This document shows, one piece after another, positions 24,217 to 32,882 of a stretch of DNA of 60,921 bases. The notes below the pieces were generated by a model. The model was not told the origin of the DNA. It ran no database searches and saw only the letters and a list, made by a program, of their open reading frames with translations. Source of the DNA: a virus. The position numbers and the translations under genes were made by a program. Numbering within the stretch: position 1 is the first letter of the stretch; each line of letters starts with the position of its first letter. The stretch is from positions 1 through 60,921 of IMG/VR virus record IMGVR_UViG_3300044491_001212. One strand, written 5' to 3'.

Positions 24217-25593
24217 ATGATTAATCCTCTTAATGAACTATCTTCTGTGTATCTGCAGAACATTGCTGAAGATTGTGGCAAGTGTTCTTGTGGTGGAAAG
24301 GGGTGTTCTAAGTGTGATAAAAAGAGAACACTAGAGATCAAGGGTTCTGGTAGTGTAGATGGTGGAGATGAGGCCAAACCTGGTAAGGATAAGAACTATG
24401 TGAAGCCTATGGCTACTGAGGAAAAGAAAGAAGAGGAACGTTCAGATTCAATGCCTAAGGGTGATGTTGGTTATGATATTCATAAACGTGCAATCAAACA
24501 ATACAACAAACAAAACCCTAGCAAAAAGGTAGCAGAGGAGAAGGAAGAATCTAAGATTGGTGGTGGCAATCTGAAGAAGTTGGCAACAAAAGCCAATAAG
24601 AGAATTGATGCAGATGTTGATGGTGATGTAGATACTGATGATCCCAAATCAACTGAGATGGGTGAGTTCATTCCTTCCGCAGATGGTAAGAAAAAGGTTA
24701 AAACTAAGGCACGTTTTGAATCTGCTTATTCGAACTGGAAAGATGAATCACAAGATCTTCTAGAATATGTTGGTAGTTTGGCCGGTGTTGATGGTGAAAA
24801 CAATCTTCAGAACCCCAAGGCCAAGACTGATACTAAGGCTGGTGAGAAGATCACTGAGAAGAATGTGAAGAACAAAATCTTAATCAATCCTCCTCAAGGT
24901 ATGGTTGAAGCCTTTGCTGAATTTGGTGGTGTGATTACAGAGATGTATGAGATCAGTGAGAAGATTGATATCGCAAAGGCTGATATGGGTGATGTTGTAA
25001 AGGATTTCCGTAAGTCTGATGCCCCTCAGTTCAAAGGTAAGTCAGATAAGAAGAAACAACAGATGGCCGTTGCAGCTAAATTGGCTACGGAAGAGACTGA
25101 TGAAGACAAGAAGAAGAGGGATCTAGAGACTAAAACCAAGGAACATGATGATAAGAGATCTGGTAAATTAGCTGAGGCTGATATGACTGGAGCTCCTTCT
25201 ATCAAAGATGCCAAACCAGCAAAGAAAACCAATGTGAAGTATGATCCTCACATGAAAGTTATGGCTCCTACCATTAAGAAAGAGGGTAGAGCATTGGCTG
25301 GTGTTCTTTCTACTATCAGAGCCAAGAATGGTATGGGAACTGTAACAGCCAAGGGAGCTGATAAACTACAGGATAAGAAAGATAAGGCTATGGGTGAAGA
25401 GATGTCTGTGAAAGATCAGATGGCAGACACTATTAAGTACAACAAAATGAATCCTCGTAACCCTAATCCTGATCACAGGGCAATCCGTGGTAAGATGTTG
25501 AAGAAACCCCTTCCTAAAGATACTAGACCTGATGACAAGAAGATGACTGATGCTACTGGACCCAGACCTGGATCTAACTACAGAGGAGACTGA
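24217..25593 (+). CDS. probable virion structural protein with Cys-rich N-terminus
   Basis: The 458-residue protein is Lys/Glu/Asp-rich and mostly disordered-looking. Residues about 20-34 form a tight cysteine cluster (CGKCSCGGKGCSKC) that could bind zinc or a metal cluster. A later DADVDGDVDTDDP is a calcium-like acidic repeat. It ends GPRPGSNYRGD. A late box precedes it. No enzymatic domain is visible; a structural or scaffold-like role is inferred. Confidence 0.6.
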   Translation: MINPLNELSSVYLQNIAEDCGKCSCGGKGCSKCDKKRTLEIKGSGSVDGGDEAKPGKDKNYVKPMATEEKKEEERSDSMPKGDVGYDIHKRAIKQYNKQNPSKKVAEEKEESKIGGGNLKKLATKANKRIDADVDGDVDTDDPKSTEMGEFIPSADGKKKVKTKARFESAYSNWKDESQDLLEYVGSLAGVDGENNLQNPKAKTDTKAGEKITEKNVKNKILINPPQGMVEAFAEFGGVITEMYEISEKIDIAKADMGDVVKDFRKSDAPQFKGKSDKKKQQMAVAAKLATEETDEDKKKRDLETKTKEHDDKRSGKLAEADMTGAPSIKDAKPAKKTNVKYDPHMKVMAPTIKKEGRALAGVLSTIRAKNGMGTVTAKGADKLQDKKDKAMGEEMSVKDQMADTIKYNKMNPRNPNPDHRAIRGKMLKKPLPKDTRPDDKKMTDATGPRPGSNYRGD

Positions 25594-25784
25594 TTTATCA
25601 TTTAGAACAATCTGATTATGATAGATACGACAAACAGGAGAAACAATTCAAGAAGGATGATGCCAGAATGAAGTATGGTAGAAACTTTAAAGACTTTATG
25701 TCTGGTAAAGAGAAACCCCTGAAACCTGGTGAAGTTAAAAGGTATGACAAGATGGAGAAAAAGTGGGTCTCAAATAAAGATTGA
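25593..25784 (+). CDS. small basic protein with non-canonical start (candidate)
   Basis: An open frame after a stop runs to TGA at 25782-25784 and encodes charged sequence (YDKQEKQFKKDDARMKYGRNFK, here YDKQEK...MKYGRNF) with the look of a real phage protein. It has no ATG, GTG or TTG before the conserved-looking part. An ATT at 25593 stands five bases after GAGGAG and is the best initiation site; ATG 25671 would leave 37 residues. It overlaps the last base of the previous gene. Confidence 0.45.
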   Translation: MYHLEQSDYDRYDKQEKQFKKDDARMKYGRNFKDFMSGKEKPLKPGEVKRYDKMEKKWVSNKD

Positions 25785-25791
25785 TTCATAT

Positions 25792-25817
25792 ATAGTGTAG
25801 TTATGAACTATCACTAT
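25792..25817 (+). promoter_or_regulatory. hairpin that sequesters a start codon
   Basis: ATAGTGTAGTT (25792-25802) pairs with AACTA-T-CACTAT (25806-25817) over a three-base ATG loop, 11 bp with one bulged T. The last two stem bases are the A and T of the ATG at 25816, so the start codon is partly closed. Confidence 0.55.
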
Positions 25818-26016
25818 GCTATCCTTTCTACTACCACTAGCATCCAAAATTATCTCTGATGCAGTTGCAAAGATTCCCGAGAATGAAGAACTCGGTGAGA
25901 AGATGGTTGAGATCTGTCTTACTATTCTTTCTAAAGCAGTTAAGCTGACCAAGACTGATATGGATGATCAACTTCTTGAAGTTGTCACCAAGGCAATCAA
26001 AAACAGAGAAGAGTGA
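25816..26016 (+). CDS. small helical protein, unknown
   Basis: The 66-residue product begins with a hydrophobic helix (MLSFLLPLASKIISDAVAKI) and continues as two amphipathic helices. It is a plausible small membrane-associated protein. The ATG lies at the edge of a strong hairpin, with no clear ribosome site, so translation may be controlled. A terminator follows five bases after the stop. Confidence 0.55.
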   Translation: MLSFLLPLASKIISDAVAKIPENEELGEKMVEICLTILSKAVKLTKTDMDDQLLEVVTKAIKNREE

Positions 26017-26020
26017 CATT

Positions 26021-26048
26021 AGAACCCCTATAGGGGTTCTATTTTTTT
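26021..26048 (+). terminator. rho-independent terminator
   Basis: AGAACCCC (26021-26028), loop TATA, GGGGTTCT (26033-26040), then A and seven T. The final T is also the first base of the next late promoter. Confidence 0.9.
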
Positions 26049-26055
26049 ATAAATA
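26048..26055 (+). promoter_or_regulatory. late promoter box TATAAATA
   Basis: A perfect late box, 36 bases before the structural gene at 26091, fused to the T tract of the upstream terminator. Confidence 0.8.
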
Positions 26056-26090
26056 TTTACTAACATAACAAAGTTTATTAAGGCAAAAAC

Positions 26091-26606
26091 ATGGCACTTT
26101 GGGGAAATAACGACGCAGTGGGCTCTGTTGGAGCCGTTGTATTGGATTATGATACTGGTGTAGTCACTGGAACTGGTACAACCTTTGGTCAGGTTGGTGC
26201 AGCTCAAGAAGGTGATGTTATTCGTTTCGGTACAAAAGCAACTACTTACTTTGGTGATGCTGTAATCGTTTCAATTGCAGGTACTGACTCACTTACTATT
26301 GGATCTACCGCAGGTCTTAGTGGGGCAGCAATTGCTGGTGTTACATATGGAATCAGTCAACTTCCAAAATACACTGTTCTTGATTCAACCTATTCCGAGA
26401 AGGGAACACCATCTGGTGATTCGTTCGTATATGGTGTGAACGGTGCAGAAGGTGTTTCAACCAAGTATCAAGTCACTCATGAAGGTTGGGTTGGTGTTAC
26501 TACATACATTGACACTAGCGGAGAACTGAGAGTCAAGAAAGAGACTCTAGTTGCAATGTCCGGTATTACTACTGGTGGAACTGCTTATCCGACACCTGCA
26601 GAATAA
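26091..26606 (+). CDS. conserved cyanophage virion protein
   Basis: The 171-residue beta-rich protein (MALWGNNDAVGSVGAVVLDY; VVTGTGTTFGQVGAAQEGDVIRFG, reduced to GTGTTFGQVG) is of a type widely conserved in cyanomyoviruses and assigned to the virion. Gly, Val, Thr and Ser dominate and there is no Cys, fitting a capsid decoration or tail sheet-type surface protein. A perfect late promoter and the AAGG ribosome-site-like element near 26081 suggest strong late expression. The exact role is unknown. Confidence 0.7.
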   Translation: MALWGNNDAVGSVGAVVLDYDTGVVTGTGTTFGQVGAAQEGDVIRFGTKATTYFGDAVIVSIAGTDSLTIGSTAGLSGAAIAGVTYGISQLPKYTVLDSTYSEKGTPSGDSFVYGVNGAEGVSTKYQVTHEGWVGVTTYIDTSGELRVKKETLVAMSGITTGGTAYPTPAE

Positions 26607-26610
26607 TTAG

Positions 26611-27003
26611 ATGAGATTTAATGAATTGAACGCAGATAACTTTCTGCTATTTGCCATTAAAAATTATGAGAATCCTCAGGCAGTCAGTGTTGATGATTTT
26701 GAAAAAGATTTAAACATCTTTCGATACATCAAACGACTCCTGAGGAAATATAAGAATGGTTCAGATCTGAAGGTTCATCTCCTGATAAATCATTTTATTA
26801 TTCTTTATAACATTTTTGGAGATGCTGCAACTCCTATGCTTTTCTTTAAGCTAGATGAGGACTTGTGGCCATCTCTTAAGGCTTTTGTTTTGATTTTGAA
26901 TAGGTTACCGGATTATCCAAGAACAGCTATACATGATCTTGAGATTGATGAATATTGTTTAAACGAACTCCGAGGTATTACTGATGGAAAGGGAGAAGAT
27001 TGA
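26611..27003 (+). CDS. conserved cyanophage protein, unknown
   Basis: The 130-residue protein is helical with a characteristic FRYIKRLLRKYKNGSDLKVHLL, reduced to IKRLLRKY...LINHFIILYNIFGDAATPML. It is conserved in cyanomyoviruses next to the following two genes. Function unknown. It overlaps the next gene by 20 bases. Confidence 0.65.
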   Translation: MRFNELNADNFLLFAIKNYENPQAVSVDDFEKDLNIFRYIKRLLRKYKNGSDLKVHLLINHFIILYNIFGDAATPMLFFKLDEDLWPSLKAFVLILNRLPDYPRTAIHDLEIDEYCLNELRGITDGKGED

Positions 27004-27295
27004 TAGGGTTATTAATGCATTTCGTACTGCAATGTATAATGAGTTCAGTGTCAATGAGGAAGGCATGGTGGCAAATCCTCCTGGGGGATCTGGCGGATTT
27101 AGTGGCTCCTCCGCTGCTGCTGGTCCTACTGCTGGTTACGACTCCACTATGAAACTCGATGGTCGTAATAAGTTTGTGAGAAAGGCCATCAGTGATCTGA
27201 TGAGTAGGAAAGAAAAAAGAGAAAAAAGAAAAGCCAAAAAGAAATCCTTAGACTTCAATCCCTACTTCAAACATCAAGATGGACGATCAAGTTAA
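26984..27295 (+). CDS. conserved cyanophage protein, unknown
   Basis: The 103-residue protein has a short N-terminal helix, a Gly/Ser/Ala linker (GGSGGFSGSSAAAG) and a strongly basic C-terminal helix (RKEKREKRKAKKK). The basic end could bind DNA or an acidic partner. No enzymatic domain. It overlaps both neighbours by about 20 bases. Confidence 0.6.
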   Translation: MEREKIDRVINAFRTAMYNEFSVNEEGMVANPPGGSGGFSGSSAAAGPTAGYDSTMKLDGRNKFVRKAISDLMSRKEKREKRKAKKKSLDFNPYFKHQDGRSS

Positions 27296-27653
27296 GTTGG
27301 CCATACTACAACAGAGGGTAGATGATATCAAACCTCTTTTAGATAAACTAGATCAAACTATTGAAAAGTTATCTGAGGTAAATACAACAGTTAGCAGAAT
27401 GCTTGCTGTTCATGAAGAAAGATTATCAAAGTCAGAAGAAGTTGACTCCGTATTATTTGCTAAAATTGACGAACTCCGTGATAAAATGGACTCAGATCAT
27501 CACAGTGTCTTGTCAAGAATACAGGATCTAGAGAAAAAAGTGTGGGTAGGTATTGGGTGTGTCGTAGCTGTGTCGATTATAATTCAAACTGGGTGGATCG
27601 ATTTGACTCCCAGATCAGTATCAGATACAATAGTCAGTAGTTATTCTAAGTGA
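27279..27653 (+). CDS. coiled-coil protein with C-terminal membrane segment
   Basis: The 124-residue product has about 85 residues of heptad-like coiled coil and then a hydrophobic segment (VGIGCVVAVSIIIQTGWI) near the C-terminus. This layout (N-terminal coiled coil, C-terminal anchor) resembles spanin-like or tail-anchored proteins, but nothing decides the role. It precedes the primase gene by one base. Confidence 0.55.
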   Translation: MDDQVKLAILQQRVDDIKPLLDKLDQTIEKLSEVNTTVSRMLAVHEERLSKSEEVDSVLFAKIDELRDKMDSDHHSVLSRIQDLEKKVWVGIGCVVAVSIIIQTGWIDLTPRSVSDTIVSSYSK

Positions 27654-27654
27654 T

Positions 27655-28647
27655 ATGGATTTCATTGATGTCAAATACATCAATCTGATCTCCTCCAGAC
27701 TTCAAAAGTTCAAAAGGGTAAAACCAAAGCTTTATAACTTCAGGTGTCCTATCTGTGGTGACTCACAGAAAAATAAGAACAAAGCTAGGGGTTTTCTATA
27801 CCAGGTTAAGAACAATACTAATTTCAAATGCCACAACTGTGGTATCAGTGTTTCGTTTGCCAACTTTCTGAAGGATTTGGATCCTCAGACTTACAAACAA
27901 TATACCTTTGAGAAGTTCAAAGAAGGTAATACCGGTAAGAACTTTGTAACAGAAACGCCTGAGGATATATTCAGTAAGATGAGAAATACTAAACCAACAT
28001 TCAAGAAGAAGATTGTTATCGATCTTCCTTCTGCATTTAGTGTTCCATTATCCAAATACTATTTGGAATCTAGGGCCATCTTGAGTGGTAACTTTTACTA
28101 CGCAGAGAACTTCCAAGAGTTTGTTAATAGTATTAAACCAGGTTCTTTTGAACATCCAAAGTTTGGTGAAGCTAGAATTGTAATTCCTCTTGTTAGGAAT
28201 GAGATACTTATAGGGTTACAGGGCAGAGCCCTATCTACAAACCCTGTTAAATACTTAACCGTTATGTTGGATGAGGATGCCCCAAAGATCTATGGAACTG
28301 ATGAGATTGATAAATCCCTTCCAGTCTATATCACAGAAGGACCATTCGACTCCACGTTCATTCGCAACTCGGTTGCTATGTGCGGAGCTGATGTTGATGT
28401 TGTCAGTTGTGGGATTAGTAATCCCGTTTGGATATACGATAACGAACCTCGTAATGTTCAGATCACTCGAAGAATCGAACAAACAATTGATCAAGGAGGT
28501 ACAGTCGTTATCTGGCCCTCCAATGTTCGGGAAAAGGACATAAATGATATGGTCTTGAATGGACATAAAGTTCAAGAGATCATAGACAAAAACACCTACA
28601 AAGGATTAGAAGCAAAACTAAAATTTACTAGTTGGAAAAAAGTATGA
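27655..28647 (+). CDS. 61: gp61 DNA primase
   Basis: The 330-residue protein has an N-terminal zinc ribbon (CPICGD ... CHNCG, about residues 31-65) and a TOPRIM domain (VYITEGPFDSTFI with the catalytic Glu; later DND-like acidic positions). It makes RNA primers for lagging-strand synthesis with gp41. Its ATGA overlap with nrdA links priming and deoxynucleotide supply. Confidence 0.9.
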   Translation: MDFIDVKYINLISSRLQKFKRVKPKLYNFRCPICGDSQKNKNKARGFLYQVKNNTNFKCHNCGISVSFANFLKDLDPQTYKQYTFEKFKEGNTGKNFVTETPEDIFSKMRNTKPTFKKKIVIDLPSAFSVPLSKYYLESRAILSGNFYYAENFQEFVNSIKPGSFEHPKFGEARIVIPLVRNEILIGLQGRALSTNPVKYLTVMLDEDAPKIYGTDEIDKSLPVYITEGPFDSTFIRNSVAMCGADVDVVSCGISNPVWIYDNEPRNVQITRRIEQTIDQGGTVVIWPSNVREKDINDMVLNGHKVQEIIDKNTYKGLEAKLKFTSWKKV

Positions 28648-30941
28648 GTAACGGTACAAAGGTTCAGAAGAGAGATGGTCGTGTTGAATCACTTGATCTG
28701 GATAAGATGCATCTTATGGTTGAGGAGGCGTGTGATGGTCTATCAAATGTATCTGCTAGTCAGGTAGAGATGACATCTGGTATTCAGTTCTATGATGGTA
28801 TTACTACTGCTGAGATCCAAGAGATTCTTATTAAGAGTGCTAGTGACCTGATTGATTTGGATCACCCCAACTATCAGTTTGTAGCTGCAAGACTTCTCCT
28901 GTTCTCTCTCAGGAAACAATTGTATGGTGGTAGAAGAGAGATGCCTTCTTTGATTGATCACATCACCAAACTGGCATATGAAGATCACTACGATAGAGAT
29001 ATCTTCACAAAGTATTCTCAGGAAGAGATTGAGAAGGTAGAATCATTCATCGATCATGATCGTGATTTCTTGTTTACATACGCTGGATTGAGACAGGTTG
29101 TAGATAAATATCTAGTGCAAGACAGGAGTCTTGGAAAGGTACACGAAACTCCTCAGTTCATGTATATAATGATTGCATTGACAATCTTCCGTGAGTATCC
29201 AAAAGAAACAAGACTTTCCTACGTTAAGAGATACTACGATGCAATCTCAAAGCACAGACTCAACATCCCCACACCAATCATGGCGGGTGTCAGAACTCCC
29301 CTACGCCAGTTTGCGTCTTGTGTTCTGGTTGATGTTGATGACACCTTGGATAGTATTTTTAGTTCTGATATGGCCATTGGCCGTTATGTCGCACAAAGGG
29401 CTGGAATCGGCATCAACGCTGGCAGAATCCGCGGCATCAACAGTAAGATCAGGGGCGGAGAAGTACAGCACACTGGCGTTGTTCCTTTCCTTAAGAAGTT
29501 TGAATCAACTGTACGATGCTGTACACAAAATGGGATTCGTGGTGGCTCAGCAACAGTCCACTTCCCAATCTGGCACCAAGAAATCCAAGACATCATCGTT
29601 CTAAAGAACAACAAAGGTACAGAAGACAACAGGGTACGGAAACTTGACTACTCAATCCAAATTTCAAAGATTTTCTACGAACGTTTCATTGCGAATGGAG
29701 AGATTAGCTTGTTCTCACCGCACGACGTACCGGGTCTGTATGATGCCTTTGGTACTGACGGGTTCGATGATCTATATGTTGGTTTTGAACGAGATGAGTC
29801 TGTTCCAAGAAAGACTGTCAAGGCACAAGAACTGATTCTAGACATCCTCAAAGAGAGGGCAGAGACAGGTCGTCTGTATCTGATGAATATCGATCATTGT
29901 AACTCTCACTCTTCCTTCAAAGATAAGGTTGAGATGAGTAATCTGTGTCAAGAGATCACTCTCCCCACATATCCTCTATCACATATTGATGATCAGGTTG
30001 GTGAGATTGCATTGTGTATTCTCTCAGCAGTTAATGTTGGTAAGATTAGATCGAATGAGGAACTAGAAGACCTCTGTGACCTCGCTGTGAGGGGCCTGGA
30101 CGAGTTGATTGACTATCAGAACTATCCTATCATCGCAGCTGAAATTGCAACCAAGGCAAGAAGGTCTCTGGGTGTTGGTTACATTGGATTGGCACACTAC
30201 CTGGCAAAGTTGGGATACTCCTATGATTCACAAGAGGCATGGGATGCTGTTCATGAACTCTCTGAGTCCTTCCAATATTATCTCCTAAGGGCTTCTAATC
30301 AACTGGCTAAGGAGAAGGGTCATTGTGAATACTTTGGACGTACCAAGTACTCCAGTGGAACACTTCCTATTGACACATATAAGAAAGATGTAGATGAACT
30401 AGTTACGACGGAGTTGAAACATGATTGGGATATGCTTAGGAATGATATCCTCGAATACGGCCTTAGGAACTCAACACTGTCCGCACAAATGCCATCGGAA
30501 AGTAGTTCCGTTGTGTCAAACGCAACCAATGGAATCGAACCTCCTCGCGGATACTTGTCCATTAAGAAGTCCAAGAAAGGGCCTCTTAAACAGATTGTTC
30601 CACAGTATGCCTCATTGAAGAATAACTATACTCTTCTATGGGATATGAAAGATAACGGTGGATACATTAGAATAGTATCTGTAATGCAGAAGTTCTTCGA
30701 CCAGGCAATTTCTGGTAACTGGAGTTATAATCCAGAGAACTATCCTGACAATGAGGTTCCTGTTTCTGAAATGGCAAAGGATTTTCTTACAACTTATAAA
30801 TATGGTTGGAAGACATCCTACTATCAGAACACTCACGACTTAAAGTCTGATGAAGTGGATGAAGAACCGTCAAAGTTAGATAATTTGTTAGAAGAACTAT
30901 CACAAGCCGAGGAGGGAGAGTGTGAATCCTGTGCAATTTAA
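28644..30941 (+). CDS. nrdA: ribonucleotide reductase class Ia alpha subunit
   Basis: The 765-residue protein matches NrdA. It has an N-terminal ATP-cone-like start (VQKRDGRVESLDLDKM), the active-site NLCQEI loop, a Cys in FASCVLV, a SSVVSNATNGIEPPRG region and a C-terminal redox pair CESC. With NrdB it converts ribonucleoside diphosphates to deoxy forms. ATG 28644 overlaps the primase stop as ATGA; a TTG at 28632 is less likely. Codon bias turns C-rich near 29200-29750 and 30480-30620. Confidence 0.95.
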   Translation: MSNGTKVQKRDGRVESLDLDKMHLMVEEACDGLSNVSASQVEMTSGIQFYDGITTAEIQEILIKSASDLIDLDHPNYQFVAARLLLFSLRKQLYGGRREMPSLIDHITKLAYEDHYDRDIFTKYSQEEIEKVESFIDHDRDFLFTYAGLRQVVDKYLVQDRSLGKVHETPQFMYIMIALTIFREYPKETRLSYVKRYYDAISKHRLNIPTPIMAGVRTPLRQFASCVLVDVDDTLDSIFSSDMAIGRYVAQRAGIGINAGRIRGINSKIRGGEVQHTGVVPFLKKFESTVRCCTQNGIRGGSATVHFPIWHQEIQDIIVLKNNKGTEDNRVRKLDYSIQISKIFYERFIANGEISLFSPHDVPGLYDAFGTDGFDDLYVGFERDESVPRKTVKAQELILDILKERAETGRLYLMNIDHCNSHSSFKDKVEMSNLCQEITLPTYPLSHIDDQVGEIALCILSAVNVGKIRSNEELEDLCDLAVRGLDELIDYQNYPIIAAEIATKARRSLGVGYIGLAHYLAKLGYSYDSQEAWDAVHELSESFQYYLLRASNQLAKEKGHCEYFGRTKYSSGTLPIDTYKKDVDELVTTELKHDWDMLRNDILEYGLRNSTLSAQMPSESSSVVSNATNGIEPPRGYLSIKKSKKGPLKQIVPQYASLKNNYTLLWDMKDNGGYIRIVSVMQKFFDQAISGNWSYNPENYPDNEVPVSEMAKDFLTTYKYGWKTSYYQNTHDLKSDEVDEEPSKLDNLLEELSQAEEGECESCAI

Positions 30942-32118
30942 GGTTTCGCCAGTCAATGGGAAGAATGTAATGAATGAAGTGAAAGGTATGACGGTGTTTA
31001 ACACCGAGGTACATGATGTTAAGAAACAACCAATGTTCTTTGGGAAACCTCTGGGAGTCCAGAGGTATGATTCCTATAAGTATCCTGTGTTTGAAAAACT
31101 CACTACACAACAGTTGGGATACTTCTGGAGACCAGAAGAAGTTTCACTACAGAAAGATCGTGGAGATTATCAGTCGCTTCGTCCAGAACAAAAGCATATC
31201 TATACCAGTAACCTCAAGTACCAGATTATGCTTGACTCCATTCAAGGGCGTGGTCCTGGGATGGCTTTTATACCATACTGTTCTCTACCTGAACTAGAGG
31301 CATGTATGGAAGTGTGGGGATTTATGGAGATGATCCATAGTCGTTCCTACACATATATCATTAAGAACATCTATCCCAACCCAGCTGATGTGTTGGATAA
31401 GATTGTCACAGATCAAAAGATCCTAGATCGTGCCAAGAGTGTTACAGAGTCATATGATGACTTCATCAACACTGCACAGGTCTGGGGAACTGGTAGCATG
31501 TGGCAAGATGATTTTAGAGGATCCCCATCAACCGCTTATGAGATCAAGGAAGTTAAACGAAAACTCTATAGGGCTGTTGCGAATGTCAACATCCTGGAAG
31601 GCATTCGTTTCTATGTCAGTTTTGCTTGTTCTTTTGCTTTCGGTGAGCTCAAACTCATGGAAGGGTCGGCGAAGATCATTAGTCTTATCGCCCGTGACGA
31701 GAATCAGCATCTTGCAATCACTCAGAATATCCTGAACAAGTGGAAGAGTGGTGATGATCCTATGATGAAACAGATCGCCAAGGAAGAAGAGGAGTGGGTC
31801 TATGCAATGTTTGATAGAGCAGTGAACGAGGAGAAGGCTTGGGCTGACTACCTGTTCAAGGACGGTTCTATGATTGGTCTTAATGACACTTTGTTACAAA
31901 GTTATGTAGAATGGATTGCCAACCGTAGAATGAAGGGTATAGGACTGAAACCGGTCTATGATGTTCCTGCCAAGAACAACCCCCTACCCTGGACCCAACA
32001 CTGGATCTCCTCGAAGGGACTACAAGTTGCACCCCAAGAGACAGAGGTCGAGAGTTATGTAGTTGGAGGTATTAAACAAGATGTACAAAAAGACACTTTC
32101 TCAGACTTTAAACTCTGA
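30922..32118 (+). CDS. nrdB: ribonucleotide reductase class Ia beta subunit
   Basis: The 398-residue protein matches the diiron-tyrosyl radical subunit: helices with E (LPELEACMEVWGFMEMIHSRSY) and later FGELKLMEGSAKIISLIARDENQHL, reduced to ARDENQHL, supply Glu and His metal ligands. The start is GTG 30922, with AGGAGG six bases upstream (30910-30915) inside the end of nrdA. The 20-base overlap ties the two subunits together in translation. Confidence 0.95.
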   Translation: MNPVQFKVSPVNGKNVMNEVKGMTVFNTEVHDVKKQPMFFGKPLGVQRYDSYKYPVFEKLTTQQLGYFWRPEEVSLQKDRGDYQSLRPEQKHIYTSNLKYQIMLDSIQGRGPGMAFIPYCSLPELEACMEVWGFMEMIHSRSYTYIIKNIYPNPADVLDKIVTDQKILDRAKSVTESYDDFINTAQVWGTGSMWQDDFRGSPSTAYEIKEVKRKLYRAVANVNILEGIRFYVSFACSFAFGELKLMEGSAKIISLIARDENQHLAITQNILNKWKSGDDPMMKQIAKEEEEWVYAMFDRAVNEEKAWADYLFKDGSMIGLNDTLLQSYVEWIANRRMKGIGLKPVYDVPAKNNPLPWTQHWISSKGLQVAPQETEVESYVVGGIKQDVQKDTFSDFKL

Positions 32119-32386
32119 GATAGATAAACTATCTCCTAGAAACAAATCTCTAGTGTCCTATAAGAGGTGGTCTGATACTCTCAGGCCACCTTTTCGTGGT
32201 ATGGCACATGAGGTATTGAAGAGATCTTTAGAGTGGTGGTATGAGAAACCCATCTATCTTCACTCTCTACCCATAGAAGAACAGGTGGAGAATGTAAGGA
32301 AGGTATATGGTACCCACAATAACAAACCAACTCCTGATAGGGCTACCACTTATGTGTGGGAAGGTGATGAAGACTGGCACCGATAA
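32081..32386 (+). CDS. conserved cyanophage protein, unknown
   Basis: The 101-residue basic product (KSLVSYKRWSDTLRPPFRG; HEVLKRSLEWWYEKPIYLHSLP) is helical with aromatic patches and follows nrdB with a 38-base overlap. Similar small proteins occur after nrdB in cyanomyoviruses. Function unknown. ATG 32081 chosen; a TTG/ATG a few codons upstream is possible. Confidence 0.55.
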   Translation: MYKKTLSQTLNSEIDKLSPRNKSLVSYKRWSDTLRPPFRGMAHEVLKRSLEWWYEKPIYLHSLPIEEQVENVRKVYGTHNNKPTPDRATTYVWEGDEDWHR

Positions 32387-32389
32387 ATA
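32382..32389 (+). promoter_or_regulatory. late promoter box GATAAATA
   Basis: A one-mismatch late box that overlaps the previous stop and lies 20 bases before the gene at 32409. Confidence 0.5.
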
Positions 32390-32408
32390 TCCCAGATGAC
32401 AATATTAT

Positions 32409-32837
32409 GTGTGTGACTACGAGAACCCATGGACCTATCTGGAGAGACCTTTTACTAGTGATGATGTTCGGGACTTTTATGGTTTTGTGTATCTCATTAC
32501 CAATCTCACCAACCAACGACTCTACATTGGGAGAAAGGTCTTCTGGTTTCATAGGAAACCTCCTGGAAAGAAACGAAGAGTAAAGAAAGAGTCAGATTGG
32601 AAACTGTACTACGGTTCATGTGACGAACTGAAACAAGATGTTAAACTCCTCGGAACTCACATGTTCAAGAGGGAGATTCTTTCATTGCACAAAACAAAAG
32701 GTAAGACAAACTTTGGTGAGACAGAGGCTCTATTCAAGAACAATGTTCTTACAGAGGCTATGGATGATGGAACCCCTAAATATTACAACTCTAATATCAT
32801 GAATAGATATTACAGGAAAGATTATTTTGGGACTTGA
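32409..32837 (+). CDS. GIY-YIG-like endonuclease family protein
   Basis: The 142-residue protein has FYGFVYLITNLTNQRLYIGRK, reduced to GFVYLI..YIGRK, matching the GIY-YIG core, then a basic KKRRVKKESDWKLYYGS segment and a conserved Glu in FGETEALF. Such proteins are common in cyanophages and may be nicking enzymes or domesticated homing nucleases. No intron is near. The start is GTG 32409; the ATG at 32407 is out of frame. Confidence 0.7.
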   Translation: MCDYENPWTYLERPFTSDDVRDFYGFVYLITNLTNQRLYIGRKVFWFHRKPPGKKRRVKKESDWKLYYGSCDELKQDVKLLGTHMFKREILSLHKTKGKTNFGETEALFKNNVLTEAMDDGTPKYYNSNIMNRYYRKDYFGT

Positions 32838-32882
32838 ATGATACCGATGATACACATACAATATAAGAAATATTTAAGAAGT

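Noticed and set aside
30795-30802. Late box TATAAATA inside nrdA
   Set aside because: It is internal to coding sequence; nrdB starts about 120 bases further and has its own translation signal.
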